Positions 51,722 through 64,000 of a DNA stretch of 64,000 nt are shown here, one piece after another. The notes beneath the pieces were generated by a model. That model was not told where the DNA came from, did not search any database, and saw nothing but the letters and a program-made list of their open reading frames with translations. The position numbers and the translations under genes are program-made. The stretch is from Boothiomyces macroporosus. Taxonomy: Eukaryota; Chytridiomycota; Chytridiomycetes; Rhizophydiales; Terramycetaceae. The stretch spans positions 1 to 64,000 of the forward strand of contig JADGKB010000016.1 in assembly GCA_027604185.1 (NCBI GenBank), read 5' to 3'. The number at the start of each line of letters is the position of its first letter. The stretch's first letter is position 1.

Positions 51722-53224
51722 ATGAGTGCACAATCTCGAGCTCTCAGAGTTATCAAAGCTGTTCAGGCTGCTTCCAGCCAATGCCCTTGCCATGGCTCTG
51801 GTCATCACCACCACATGAGCTCTCACAATGGAGTAAAGGATACTGACTATGCATTTGAAGTACTTGTATTCTAATCGCAGCTTGCCACCTCAAATATTAG
51901 ATATGGTCTCGGAGTAACAAAGGAAGTCGGTATGGATATGGCCAACTTGAAAGCAAAGAAAGGTACTTGGATTTAACCATAGTCGTCGTATTCACTGATC
52001 CAAACATTGCAAAGCTTGGACCACTCAAGGCTGTCGTTGAATCATTGGAAACATCCAAAGTTCCATATGTAGTCTACGATGGAGTAAAGATTGAACCTAC
52101 AGATATTAGTATCAACCACGCTGTTGCATTCGTCAAAAAGGAAAGGCCAGACGCATTCATTGCCGTCGGCGGTGGTTCCGTTATCGACACTGCTAAAGCT
52201 GCCAACCTTTACCTCTCACACCCTGAATCTGACTTTTTGGATTTCGTCAACGCACCTATTGGTAAAGGGATTCCGCCTTTCAAACCAGTTTTCCCATTAG
52301 TTGCTGTTCCAACAACTGCAGGAACTGGTAGTGAAACCACCGGAACTTCAATTTTCGATTACACCCCTAAAAAGTTCAAAACTGGTATTGCATTCCGTTC
52401 TCTGAAGCCACTTTTGGGTCTAGTTGACCCTTATAACACCAGAACTATGCCACCTCAAGGTAGAATATTTCTAATGTAGTTCATGTTTCTACTGGCTTGG
52501 ATGTGCTCTGCCACTCTTTGGAATCCTACACTGCCATTCCATACAATGAAAGATCTCCACGTCCAAAGAATCCAATCTTGAGACCAGCTTACCAAGGTTC
52601 CAACCCTATTTCTGATATTTGGTCTTTGAAATCATTGAAAATGTGTATTGACAATCTTCCAAGAGCTTACAAGAACCCTGATGATCATGAAGCTCAGGAA
52701 CAAATGATTTTGGCTGCCACATTTGCAGGTATTGGTTTCGGAAATGCTGGTGTTCACTTGTGTCACGGAATGAGTTACCCAATTTCTGGATTAAACAAAA
52801 AATACAACCACCCAGGATATCAACCAGGAGTGCCATTGGTTGTAAGTTCTATGGATTAATTGTAGCCCCACGGTATTTCTGTAGCTTTATCTTCACCTGC
52901 TGTATTTGAATTCACTGCTCCAACTGATCCAGATCGTCACTTGGAGGCTGCAAAATTGTTTGGTAAGTTTTTCTAATGTTAGGTGTTGATGTTTCTAATG
53001 TTAAACGTGAAGATGCTGGTAAAGTATTGAGCGATGCCCTCAGAAAGTTCCTTCACACTCTTGATGTCCCAGATGGTCTTGAAGCTATTGGATTCAACAA
53101 ATCCCAGCTCAATGACTTGGTTTTGGGCACACTTCCTCAACATCGTGTTACTAAATTGGCTCCATCTCCAGTTGGCGCTGAAGAATTAGAACGCTTATTC
53201 GAAAAATCATGGAGATTATATTAA
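51722..53224 (+). CDS. ADHFE1: Hydroxyacid-oxoacid transhydrogenase
   Basis: Mitochondrial iron-type alcohol dehydrogenase relative that oxidises 4-hydroxybutyrate using 2-oxoglutarate. Introns 51860-51880, 51963-51982, 52460-52479, 52842-52865 (24 nt) and 52963-52982 give 465 aa. The basic start [12 protein letters not shown] could target mitochondria. Motifs are [42 protein letters not shown] and the metal-binding [12 protein letters not shown]. Length and all blocks match ADHFE1/HOT. Confidence 0.93.
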
Positions 53225-53244
53225 AGTGATTATTCAAAAGTATT

Positions 53245-54240
53245 TCATATTTCTGTTAACCATTCGTCAGGTATTTCATTAAATAAGTATTCATCTTCCT
53301 CTGGCTTTTTAGAAGCATTTCTATCTGCAGTTGCTACCTGTAGTACTTGCTCATTAGAGAGACTGCAGTCATTAGCGGTTGGATTCTCTGTACTGTTTTC
53401 TTTTAATGAAATACTGGGTCTACTCGTGTAATCAGGTGTTTTATGGCTGGTTAAACTCTTGGAGTAAGTATTGGCACGTTTCGATTGAGGTGTCTGCTGT
53501 CTCGCTGTATTCGCCGATGAATTTATAGTTTCCAGATTTGATCCTACTCTTACAGAATCACTCTTGGTAGGACGATTTGTTTTCTTTCTATAGTTATTGT
53601 AATTAGGTTTCCTGACCACCTTTTTCGGCTGTGGATTCACGAAATATTTTGATTCGCCAATCATTCTATCATCTATCGTCAGGTCATGGTGATAATGAGT
53701 CCATTGCTGTGTGGGAACTTCAATAGGAATATCTCCATCCGCAGGAAACAGTCGTTTAAGATTCCCCAAGGTAACATTCAAATACTGCGAAGTGAATGTT
53801 GGTTGAAATAATGTAACCTGAATTAACTAGCAAGTACTTTGATCAGTTCGAAAACAGTTCCCACTTTTATCGAATCTCCAAACGACTCCTGGACTTGGCG
53901 ATGAATTGTACCTTTAATCACTCCGGTTGGGTCGCAGAAAATAGCTCCAAAATCATCCTCTGTTTTCTGCAGTTCTTTTATCAGCACAATTAGTCTTTGA
54001 ATTTTTGCTCTTTTTGTAGCCTCCACTATTCCGTCGTTATTTACTTTATTAACATAATCTACCTTGGTAATCCTTGATTGTCCTCAGCATCTGGTCCCAT
54101 CCATCACTTTTTTCAAATCCAGAGTCTGCCGTCCTTTGTTTTTTCACTACCGTCGGATGGGCAATCGCTCCTGCTGGTCCTGGCGTCCTCCTCTTTGTTT
54201 CTCCAAACGAAAGTTTTACAGGTGTGTTTTCGATTGTCAT
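53245..54240 (-). CDS. HROB: HROB (MCM8-9 loader) homolog
   Basis: 318 aa, introns 54044-54062 and 53818-53837. Exon 1 has K-L-S-F-G-E-T-K-R-R-T-P-G-P-A-G-A, the signature F-G-x-T-K-R-R-x-P-G-P-A-G of HROB. The OB-fold-like middle reads F-C-D-P-T-G-V-I-K-G-T-I-H-R-Q-V. The block Y-L-N-V-T-L-G-N-L-K-R-L-F-P follows. HROB recruits and activates the MCM8-MCM9 helicase in homologous recombination. The C-terminal half is disordered. MCM8/9-dependent repair is absent from many fungi, so its retention is informative. Confidence 0.85.
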
Positions 54241-54268
54241 TAGAAAATTACAAGTCCGAAATTATTTT

Positions 54269-56544
54269 TTATTTTGAAATTTTACTGAAAATGGTTGGAG
54301 GAACATCTTCAGTCCGCTCGTCTTTGGTCTTGGACCGGCACAATTCCATGATTTCGCGCACTTGCGATTTATCTAGATCGTCCCTCTTTGAGAGAACTTT
54401 TTCCACAAAATCAAGCGGCATATCTGGAAATTGCTTCCACAGTGAGTAAAAGTCAATGTACAGCATACGAGGGTTGGATTCAATCAAGCCAATGATCTTC
54501 TCTATGACTTCGAAACTCGCTTTGACCCTTTTGGCGTTCTTGGATCTTGAAAAGAAGGTGATCAGTGAATCTAAATCTTGTCTCATGCGATCCGTAGCTG
54601 ATGGCATCTTGAATTTAGCGTTCTTGTTCTTGAAAGATTCGACATACGCGATGAGGAATCGGTCCACCAACTCTGTTGTGAGCTTGTTATTCAGATATTC
54701 AGACATGTGCTTTTGAAAATCATCCCCATAGTCTTCAAAAGTACCCACGATTAGCTTCATGATATCCTGCTCATACCATTGTGAGCAATGGAGCACATTT
54801 AAAGCAGGAGTTAAATCACTCATCACGATTTCTACTAAAATTTGAAGACAGCGCTTCTGGATTTTCATAAACCCATCGAGAATTATTTTCACCTTTAATC
54901 AGCAATTAAATTACATTGGACAGATTCTGTGCCTTGTACTGCTCATCAGACATTGTTTCCAATCTGGCACTGATTGTATCCGAGAACTCTGTGCTTCTCA
55001 TACAATCATTAGCCAGTGCCATGATATACTCCACTAGCCCCTCATTTAAATCTGCTTGCTTGTGCGTGAATTTGTTGTATTCCACATCAATAATCTTGAT
55101 CCATGCTGCTTGAAATTCTTCCATAATGCAACAGCACTCTGTCACTATTTCACTGAGTAATTGCCCCCGCGAAGTTCCTGCAACCATGTCTAGCTGCTGG
55201 TTGAACATTTGAAAAACAATAACTGATCCAGTAAACAAGTATTGTTCGGTTGTATCCATTTCGGGAGGATTCTTTCTCTCAAGGAAATCAACTGTTTCAG
55301 TTTTCAGAATGTTTTTCAACCACTCTGAAAGCTTTCCTCTAACTAACTTGACATATGACTCCATAAACTCGTCTTCTCTTCCATCCAGCAATCTTGGCTC
55401 CAGCAAATCTTCACTGACATCCAAACGCAGGGCCATGCTTGAATAGTAGTCGCGCACCCATTTAATTAGAATTAAAATCACTGCAGGCTCTATTTCCCCC
55501 TCAGTCATTGTGTTGACCATATTATAAATTGCACGATGATATTCGAGGACGAAAAAATGAAAGATGTTGTATCTCGCAGGGTAGAGCGGTGCAATATCAT
55601 CATGCACAAACATCAATGTGTCAATAATAGAATCAAAAGACTTCAACACCGCGGAAAGCTCTTTTTGGTTTTCCAAATAAGTCTTTTTCATCTCTTCATT
55701 GATTTTATCGCGCAGCAGGTCGAAATATTTGATTCTGTAACCTTTTATCTGTCTTCCTCTTAATTGATCGTATGCGTCTCCGGTCATATCTTCAGAGAAA
55801 TCCTGCATGGAAATGGCCTCATCCAACTTTTCTTCTACTTCAATTATTTTAATGATCCGGACTACAGTTGAGGGAAAATCAGCTTTAACTAGCTCTATAG
55901 AATTCTTTGCAAGCTCCCAAAAGTACGCTTCAAATTTGTATTCTAATTGATCCAGCTTCTTGAACATTGCGTTCAGTGTATTTAGCACGTCAGAGGACAA
56001 CCCCCGTGCTTCAGACAAAATTTTACTTCTAAAGATGGATAGCTGCTGGATGTTGTAGTGGATAAGCAGCAGATTTTCAGCGTGTCCAATAACTCTCTTT
56101 GAGTCGTCGTCCAATAATTTCGACACTCTGTTCATTTGTGAATTGATCTTTTGGAATTTTTCTACCAGAGTTTTGGTGGTGGTGAAGTTTTGATGAGCTC
56201 TGGAAATCTTTATTAGTATATATTACCTTTTGGATGAAGGAATAGTTTCTAATATGGTTTTCCGAGTCGCCACATATTTCGTCCATGTTTTGGAGAGCAG
56301 CTTTGATTGTATTTGTCTCTTCTCTGCATCTTTCCAAGTTATCAATACCTTTCTGTGTACTGTCTAGTTGGGTTTCCATGACTGTCTTTAGTTGTGCTTC
56401 AACAGAGGCTCTTTCCATTGCAATCTTTTTCCTCAATGTAGGAAGTTTACTTGTCAAATCATCTGGATGCCTCAACATATCTACTATACGAAGAACGGCG
56501 GCGTCGTGGGCATCTGCAACAAAGTCAACTCCGTTGATATCCAT
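54269..56544 (-). CDS. SEC6: Exocyst subunit SEC6/EXOC3
   Basis: 744 aa; introns 56208-56226 (19) and 54893-54914 (22). The start M-D-I-N-G-V-D-F-V-A-D lies 40 nt after the HECT ligase stop. The N-terminal coiled coil has L-R-I-V-D-M-L-R-H-P-D-D-L and V-E-A-Q-L-K-T. The helical repeats continue with L-A-K-N-S-I-E-L-V-K, and the end P-S-A-T-D-R-M-R-Q-D and K-R-D-D-L-D-K-S-Q-V-R-E-I-M is typical of Sec6. It tethers secretory vesicles to the plasma membrane as part of the octameric exocyst. Confidence 0.92.
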
Positions 56545-56584
56545 CAAAAAACGCGAAATTATTTCATATCTTTTATTGAAAACA

Positions 56585-59500
56585 TTATGCAAACCCAAAC
56601 CCTGAAATTTAGCCACATAGTCCTTACCTGTACCGCACTCAGAGATTGCCATTAGCAAAGCTGCCCGGAGCTGTTCGTAGTTGTCATACTGGGGCAAATC
56701 GATTTGATTAAAACTAGGAATTAAAAAACATCTACCATGTATGAGCACTAGGAAGTCTAGTATTGGATGAAAATTCTCTGTGAATTTGGAATTTCTGAAT
56801 ACCTGTCGAACCCTGGAGTTGGGCAAAACCTCCTAATGGGACTTTACTAGTTCCAGTTGCAAATTGAATGAGCTTTGCACGTTCTTCCTGCGAAAAGCTG
56901 CGAACTGCCCTCCAGAACCATTGGATTTGAGGGGAGGTAGATGTGTAGTTCTGATATTCTGTGTTATTTTTCCAGTCATCAATATCAATATCTGGTAATC
57001 CAGAAATTAGTAGCTCCAGTTCTTGCTCGTTGAATATCTTTATCAAATCCCTAGGAATAATTTCATGGAAACCGTTCAAGAACGCTTGAATCTGGTCCTT
57101 GATTGCTAGAACTAACTTTTGTTCAGTCACCAGCCTAACATATTCAGTTTTATTGGCCTCTGTGACCGGAATATTACGTCCGTTTTCCTTTAAATCAATT
57201 ATTTTCTGTTTTCCAAAATCATCAACCTCCAATGAGAATGTTAAATCCAAAACATCTGTGATATCATTGTTTAACATCCAATCCAAAGATTTATAAAACT
57301 CTGGGTCAATGGCTTCCATGTCCCTGTGATCTACAGGGCTGTTTATGATACATTTGTAGAAGGATCTAGTGAAATAAGCATCCAGCAGTCTTCCGTCATA
57401 AATTGCTTTCCCGATAATTCTTCCTACAAATTTAAAGTAGAACAAATGATCAGGATTAATACCAGATGTTCTGTTTGGCTGGTATGTAACTTTGTCAGCA
57501 GCCGACGGCCTAAACAGTGCATAATCTGGATTAAACATCTGCAGAGCTAAAGCTGAAAACCATTCTCGAGTGACACCTCCAGCATCAACACCCTCTTCAT
57601 CTCTAAACCGAACATTTAGCTTCCCGTATTTTATCGCATCTCCAGATTTACCTTGCAGCTGCTGATAAGATTCTTCAAAGACATATTGCCTACGAACATT
57701 AATCTGAATAGAGCCATGGCTAACTCTTGCTATAGAATTTTTGTGCAACTGCTGAGTGAAATATGTTCTCTTATTGTCAAATTGGAGGACTTTTGGGTTT
57801 TGAACCAGCAGCGAAAATGAGCCATTCATCAAAGATGGGTTATTTCTCACCATTGTGTTTAAAATCTTTTTGTGAGCTTCCGCGAATGTAAAGAAAGAAT
57901 CCTGTTCGATCTCCGAGATTTCAGAGTGCTGCTTCAAGAGGACATTTGGCAGTGAAACTGTGTTTGTCAGTGGCTTTTCTTTGGATAGCGAAACTGAAGG
58001 TGTAGAAATAACCATAAATGATTCAATCAGAGGTAATATAATAGTAGCTACGTGTATCAAGTTTTCGTTGTTTTCGATAATATCCATGCATTCTCCAAGC
58101 TCAGTCCATAATTTGGCGAATTTCAACTCTTCGTAATGTGATTTAAGAGTTTCCATATCAGATGATTTACCGTTTGATCCAGCTTTGTCTATGTAAAGTA
58201 ATAAATACCTTGATTTTTAGAAAACATGAAATCCACGCTCTTCAAAATTCGCAATAATTTAGCTTGACTTGCAGTGGCAGAGATGAAAGGCTCCAAAGCA
58301 GCCTTGTCGACATTTGTACCAGGCGTTGTGGGAGCAACTTTGAGCTTTTCAACAAGTAGATCTAAATCATCTACTACGATATTTCCTAGGCTTTGAGCCG
58401 ACTCCAAAATTGCTTTTGTTATGATTTTCATATTTTCAGGGAACGTACACAGCTGTTGGATAACAGCTAATGTGTGCTGAAAAGTTCTGCTTGAACATAC
58501 GGCTCCTTTTAGGACGTTGACCACATTGCGGACACTATTATCTGGTATTTTTGGTAATTTCACATCAGGTTTTTCTTTTCTATCTTTTGTAGGAGTCTTC
58601 ATGGAATCCTTTTCTTCTGGTTCAGAGAATTTCTTCTTGGCCAAGTGTGCTAACGGCCTTAAAACATTTGATAGCAACTGCATCAATTGTTCAAGCACAA
58701 CGCCATTTTGTAAAAACGATGACTTTTCGAGCAAATTAAGGAGTAGCACCACTGGATAGCAATTTAAAGGATGGTACAACTTTTCCTTGCCTTTTGATTT
58801 CTTGGTAGATTTAGGTGTCTTTGAAGAAAGCGGATTTTCGATTTCAGTTAGGAAATATTTTCCAACTGCAGGACTAGATGTAACCAATTTCGTAAGAGAC
58901 TCTAAACACCGCTGAGCAACCAAATTAGGGATCTTATCAGATATATCATGATCTGAAAGGCTGTTGATTTTCTTTTCTTTTGCAGCATACGGCAAATTCG
59001 ATCTACTTTTCAAAGTAAGCTGTGCAAACTCTTTGTCAACACTTGCTAAATCATTACTTCCATGAACTAACACAGAAAACAATAGACCTAATAGTTCAGT
59101 TCTCGTTTTGGTGTTTTCACAAAGATTGCACAACAAACGGTCCAAGTAATCGTTACCCAAAGGTTCAGGTACAAATATCAAACGCAACAAGCTTGCCAGT
59201 CCAGGGAGATCAAGCAGTTGTGCACTTTCTTTACTATGAACATGTTTAGTCTTTGGAGTTGCAGCGTTGCTATTTTGTCCAGCGCTCGGCACAGGTATGT
59301 TGGATCGTAATGGGGTTGAGGTGGCTGCACCAACCGGATTTGATTCTCGTTGTTGATTCTCCATTCGTTCTTGTCTTAAAACTTCCTGGCGAATGGCATA
59401 AGGCAGCGCATTCAAAAACTCTGGGTTGATTTCAGTACTTTCCGGTGCATTCCCTGTCCTTTGAGAGCCTAATTCTCGCATATGCTGGTTTATAACCTCT

Positions 59501-62500
59501 TGTCTTAGATCATCTGGGAGAGCCTCTAAAAATGTTGGGTCAATTCCGGTTCCTACTATTAGAACAAGTTACCTGTAATGTCAATGTCATTTCCATCAAT
59601 AGTGACAAATACCCTTTCTTCTGTAGGTGGTGCGCTGGCAGTTGATTCCATTTCCACATCCTCATTGTTCTCTGCTTGAGAATGCTCTCCTTCTGATTCA
59701 ATCTGTTGTTCCCTTAGTTCCTTTTCCTTTTGAGCTTTCTCTTCCTCTTCTTTTTTTTTGTTTTCTAGCTCGATTCTCTTTTTTTCTTCTTCCAGAATTC
59801 GGATTTTTTCCATCGCTGGGGGTATCAGTCGCTCTAACAATGCAGTTGAAATTCTAGTTGCTTTGGAGTTTGCAAGTGTTCCGTAAAGAACTTTGGCCTC
59901 CTGTTTCCAACGCTCGTCAGTAAATAATAACAAGAATGAATGGATATGCTGAACTTGTTCTTTAAGAGGCGATGCTAGGACTTCCGGTTCGTTCTTCTGT
60001 GGTTCGACATTCGTTGCAGTATTGGCATGGGTATGTAAATGATGATGTTGAATTGAGTCCAAAAATCCAGTTCTTGCAAATATTTGGTCCATAAGATTAG
60101 TTGATATCATTGAACCTTCATCCGAATGGTTGATATCATTTAATAACCCATGCGCTCTATTATTGGATCTTCTGCTCGGATTTTGGGGTGTGTTATTTTG
60201 TGGATTAACCAAGAAGGGATGGCTCATATCCGTATTTGGTGCGCTTCCCGTTAAGTTTCTAATGTAAATAGGTGGGTCCGAATTATCCAATGGATTTCTC
60301 AGCAATGATCCCACTCCACGCATATCAATTATTCCATGATTCATATCGATTTCTCTGGCAAAGAGCTCCTGCATTCTGCGCGTGGCATTACCCGTTACCA
60401 TATCTGGATGCAAAACGAATGCATCATCCATAGGATCGTCCCCCAACATGTCCAATGGACCATCCAGTTCATCTTCCTCATCATCTCCATCTTCACCATG
60501 ATCATGCTCTTCATCTGCAATATTTTCTTGGTTCTCTTCATCTTCGTCATCTTCAGGCTCACTATCACCTTCGTCAATTTCCTCTTCGGTAAGCACTTCA
60601 GTCTGCCAGTGGGCTCCATCGTCAATGTGCATCTCTTCTTCACTTTCTAGATTCCCTTGCTCATCCTCTGAAGAAGTTACATCCTGATTTCCTTGGAAAG
60701 GTTGGGGCACAACAATTTCCATCTCATCTTCAGTTGATGATTCCTACAATTAAAAGAAATTACTCCATCCTCTTCAGAATCCTCTTCCATTTCTTCATCA
60801 CCTGAAAAAGTTTCAAACAAATCGGAATCTTCCTCCTCTGAATCACTTTCTTCTTCCTCAGATGCAGGATCTAGCATGCCAAGAGCAGAGTTACGATAAA
60901 CACTAGACAATTCATTTTCTTCCCCCATTGATTCATCCACAATTTCTCTAAACACTGAATCAAATGCATTTGAACTGATTGGCGTATTAGGTACTTTTTT
61001 CCCTTTGATTCCAATATTGACTTCCGATTTGCCAAGAGTAATAGCAGCTTTTGAAAAAACTTCAAGAGGCTTCAACACAGTTTCCACAACTTTTTGGCTT
61101 ATTGGATGATGAATGTCCAAATCTGCAAGGATATTTGTAAAAAGATTAACAAACCCTTTTTCAATCATCAGCTGAACTATCTGTAAAGTTGGTTCACTAA
61201 GGTTGGACGCTGATTGATTAGAACTTAATGTAACATTGTTCCCTTTAACTGTCAAAATTTTGTAACACAGTTCACAGAGATTAATAAGCTTTCCAAATCG
61301 GACTTCTGGGAGCAAGTCAATATTGTTGAAAGTATCCTTCAGGCTTTTAAATATAGAATCCAATACAATCGTTCTAATAGACTTGAGTTCTGCAGATCTA
61401 TTTTCATCCAATTTGCCTTTGTGGAAACACAATCCAGTGATCAAACAGCTCGCCCATGTGCTTTCAGTAACTTGGTGGGTGTGTCTGAACTTTTCAATCT
61501 TGCTGCTATCCAAATAAATGTTTTCTGGATGCATCAAATCATTTAGTAAATAGTTCAGGAATGGGTTTTTTGTAGGTGATTTTGGTGTTTGCTTTATGTT
61601 TTTCTTTTGAGTAGCACAGATCAGATCGACTTTGCTATCAAAATAGCAAACTACTAGTTCCGACAGGCACTGTAACAAATAGCACCTCCTAAGATGCAAC
61701 TTCATATTATCAACGTCGGCAATGTTAAATTTACTTTTCGATTTCAAGGTGAGTAACTCTGATGTTAGGTATGATACAATTTTTCCTGTGACTGAAGACA
61801 ATTTCTCTTCTGAGAAGATATGCTCCATCATCGAAGCCTTTGGAGTAGAATCGCCTTTGGAAACAACCTCGTTCTTGGGCTCGGCTTCAAGGGTGGGTTT
61901 GATATTAATTTGATGGCTTCTTGCATTTGGATCATAATGATATAATTCGCAGATATTGGAACAGACCTCCACAAATAATTCTGGATTTCTGCACACCAAA
62001 TGAGAGGTAGCTTTGATAAAAGTCTGGAGCTCCATGCTTCGAGGACGAGGTGATTTCAAAAAATTTGAAACATCAGCCTCTATTATCGCACGCAAAACAT
62101 CTTCGCTTTCCAAGCAGTGTCTTAGAATCATAACCACAAGAGATTGATGTGCCGGAAAGCTAGCAAACTTTTCATTCTTCAGGAGAGCAGAAATGCCATT
62201 TGACTGAACAAAAAGTTGGGAAAATTCAGTATTCCTAGTTAATCGAACCAATAACCGCAATACGGAATGAAGCAAATCGGAGTCAGTTGATTCGAAATTA
62301 ATGATTCTGATTAGTTGTATTAATAGCGTTTCTCGTTCTGCCCTTGTAAATTCACGCACAGAATTCCCTGAATTACTTTCCGAACTATCTGCAGGTTCAT
62401 CCACAAGCGAAATCACAGACTCTAAGAATAGCAGAAAGGGTGTATACCAATCTCTTTGATGCTGGCAATTTTCAATGAGAGTAAAGTATTCTGACACCTT

Positions 62501-64000
62501 CAAATCGATCGAGTATATAATATCTTTTTGGAAAGAATTTTCAGAAGACAGCAATGTAACCAACCTAAAATATGTTGAGAGATTGGCGTTCAAATCTGCA
62601 TCGTCCTGTTTCTGAACCAATTTAGCCTTTACTTCAGAGATCTTCTTTCCTACGCTATCGGCAATCTTTTTCATATTATCTTTCGCAATTAGACACAACA
62701 AGTCCTTTATAATATAAATGTGAATACTGTCAATGTGTATCAATATTTCTATACATCGAAGTTGAATTTTTGCTTTAGCTTCATCTCTCAGCTTATTCAG
62801 GGCCTCTTTTTCAGCGTTTGAGTCTGATTCAGATTCCTCATTGTCCCTATCTATTGTGTCATCCAGCATCAACTCTTCAGATGGAATTTCTGAAGTAGCG
62901 TTTTGAGGGTTATCAGCGATTGCATGGTTTGTCAAATCAGGATCTATTGAAATCGCTGGCTGAATATTGATCGCTGATTGTTGGTTTTGCTGAACAGGTT
63001 GAATAGGAGGTACATTATCAGGTGTGGCTGTTGAATTTTCGGGATTAGGTGGTGCTGGGTTAGTGGCAGGATTAGTATTTGGTGTCGTCTGTGCGATTGC
63101 CACTACTTCAGGATGGTTTATCAAGTAATCAGCAGCTCGAGCGACATTGTTGCCACATCTTCTGAGTGCTACTTCGGCAGCACCACGAGGAAAGCCCATA
63201 TCGACGAGAAGAGCAATTTTACTTTCGTCGGGAACAATCGCAGCGGGGTTAATGTGTCTTACGAGCAGGGTTTCTCCTAAAAACGGAATGCGAGCGCTCG
63301 TTGAAAATATGGTGGCTGCTTCACTCGGAACTTCGCCTTCTGCAGCCATAATCTGCGTCACAATTTGAATAACCAATTGAATACAACTGTTCGGCAACTT
63401 TACAAAGTCCTCTTTTTCCCAAATATCTAAAATTTCGGTCAAAACTTTTCCACGAATATGAACCAAGAAGGAATGAGGGTTGAAATATTCGCTGGATTTT
63501 TTTTCCTTCGTACGTCCTGCCATAATACTTGTATGTGAGGAATCATGAAGCATTTTGTGGTTAGTAGCCGTGTTTAAAATGGAAAGGATTGCTTCCACTG
63601 GCTTGGGCAGCTTTGTTGGATCGCCTGAAAAACTTAAATATTTTCGGAGTATGGAAAATAATGACTCTATTCCACCCATCTTTTCAAAAGATACGAGCTG
63701 AGCGGTATTCAGGAATGGAGTAGTTTTTTCATCGCAAAGCAACCCTTTAGTTTCTGCTAAAATAGTATTGTAATACGTAATTTCTTTTCCCTCTGACTCC
63801 AAATTTGGATTTTCAAGATTTTTCAAGAGGAGTTTGGATATGTCATCCACTATATCTTGAATGTGTTTCCGGTTTTCAGCATCTGAAACTTTTCTGGTAC
63901 AGATGATCTTTAGAATTCCTTTAAACACTCCCAGAATATCTTTCGGGATCTCTAGCAGCAAATGTAGGAAATATTCAGCGTTTCTAGAAGACAGCTTTTC
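56585..64000 (-). CDS. HUWE1/TOM1-type HECT ubiquitin ligase, 3' part
   Basis: The last 2,435 residues; the start lies beyond the window. In order: helical (armadillo-like) repeats, a UBA domain (L-L-V-D-M-G-F-P-R-G-A-A-E-V-A-L-R-R), and a second long helical region. Then come a strongly acidic tract, ubiquitin-binding motifs (D-P-T-F-L-E-A-L-P-D-D-L-R and N-P-E-F-L-N-A-L-P), and the HECT domain with F-R-D-E-E-G-V-D-A-G-G-V-T-R-E-W. Introns are 60744-60763, 59553-59572, 58189-58208, 56714-56735 and 56602-56627. The catalytic Cys in S-A-H-T-C-F-N is encoded by TG and T on the two sides of the 22-nt intron. The last coding exon is 17 nt and gives the normal HUWE1 end, G-F-G-F-A. Confidence 0.95.

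Noticed and set aside
53245..64000. CRISPR arrays, integrated viral or plasmid elements in the window
   Set aside because: No regularly spaced repeats, capsid, polymerase or transposase motifs were seen anywhere; all genes fit a eukaryotic nuclear locus.

Overview
The window is nuclear DNA of a gene-dense, AT-rich eukaryote, most likely a zoosporic (flagellated) early-diverging fungus or a close holomycotan relative. EF-1alpha carries the opisthokont insertion in its most yeast-like form. ILV3, the IMP-specific nucleotidase ISN1, a DUF4436 pair and a CYSTM protein point the same way. FOP, POC5 and an FSIP1-like protein imply basal bodies and a flagellum. I cannot name the lineage; chytrid-, blastoclad-, rozellid- or aphelid-like organisms are all open. 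The standard genetic code fits every gene.

The most striking property is intron size. I resolved about 125 introns by reading-frame and family continuity. All but about eight are 18-22 nt, with GT(A/G) donors, a TTAAT/CTAAC-like branch site 4-8 nt before the acceptor, and acceptors TAG, CAG, AAG or GAG. Every rebuilt coding sequence has a length divisible by three. Several longer introns look like chains of 20-nt units: a perfectly abutted doublet in a cyclin gene, and possible 6-nt and 3-nt microexons elsewhere.

Layout. 1-2.3 kb: end of a metallothionein-like gene, a gene-poor stretch and a frameshifted SET-domain pseudogene. 2.7-15.2 kb: ILV3, dihydropteridine reductase-like, CYSTM, complex I NDUFS5, ISN1, a secreted repeat protein, a 7TM receptor, FOP, a glucoamylase-trefoil-CBM20 fusion, a beta-rich unknown, MutT and uS9. 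15.4-31.4 kb: eL13, EF-1alpha, an EF-hand protein with an inserted CAP-Gly domain, PAS kinase, a thioesterase, a PAN-like membrane protein, a sphingomyelin synthase-like enzyme, PPAN/SSF1, two DUF4436 paralogs and a Bicaudal-C-like KH/SAM protein. 31.7-45.4 kb: SERF, SMN, a carrier, SNIP1/PML1, a J-protein, three tandem Ser/Asn/Leu-rich paralogs, prenylcysteine oxidase, FSIP1-like, C1-RhoGAP, an unknown, RPAIN and POC5. 45.6-64 kb: an atypical Rab-like GTPase, a degenerate condensation-domain protein, a CTK2/cyclin-K-like cyclin, CTU1, ADHFE1, HROB, SEC6 and the 3' part of a HUWE1/TOM1 HECT ligase that runs off the window.

Genes are extremely close. Same-strand neighbours are often 6-60 nt apart and convergent stops 1-30 nt apart. 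SNIP1, carrier and SMN sit with stop-to-start gaps of 10 and 6 nt. Functional themes are basal body and flagellum (FOP, POC5, FSIP1-like, perhaps the Rab-like protein), splicing/snRNP assembly (SNIP1, SMN), ribosome and translation (uS9, eL13, EF-1alpha, PPAN, CTU1), genome maintenance (HROB, RPAIN) and membrane traffic (SEC6, RhoGAP).
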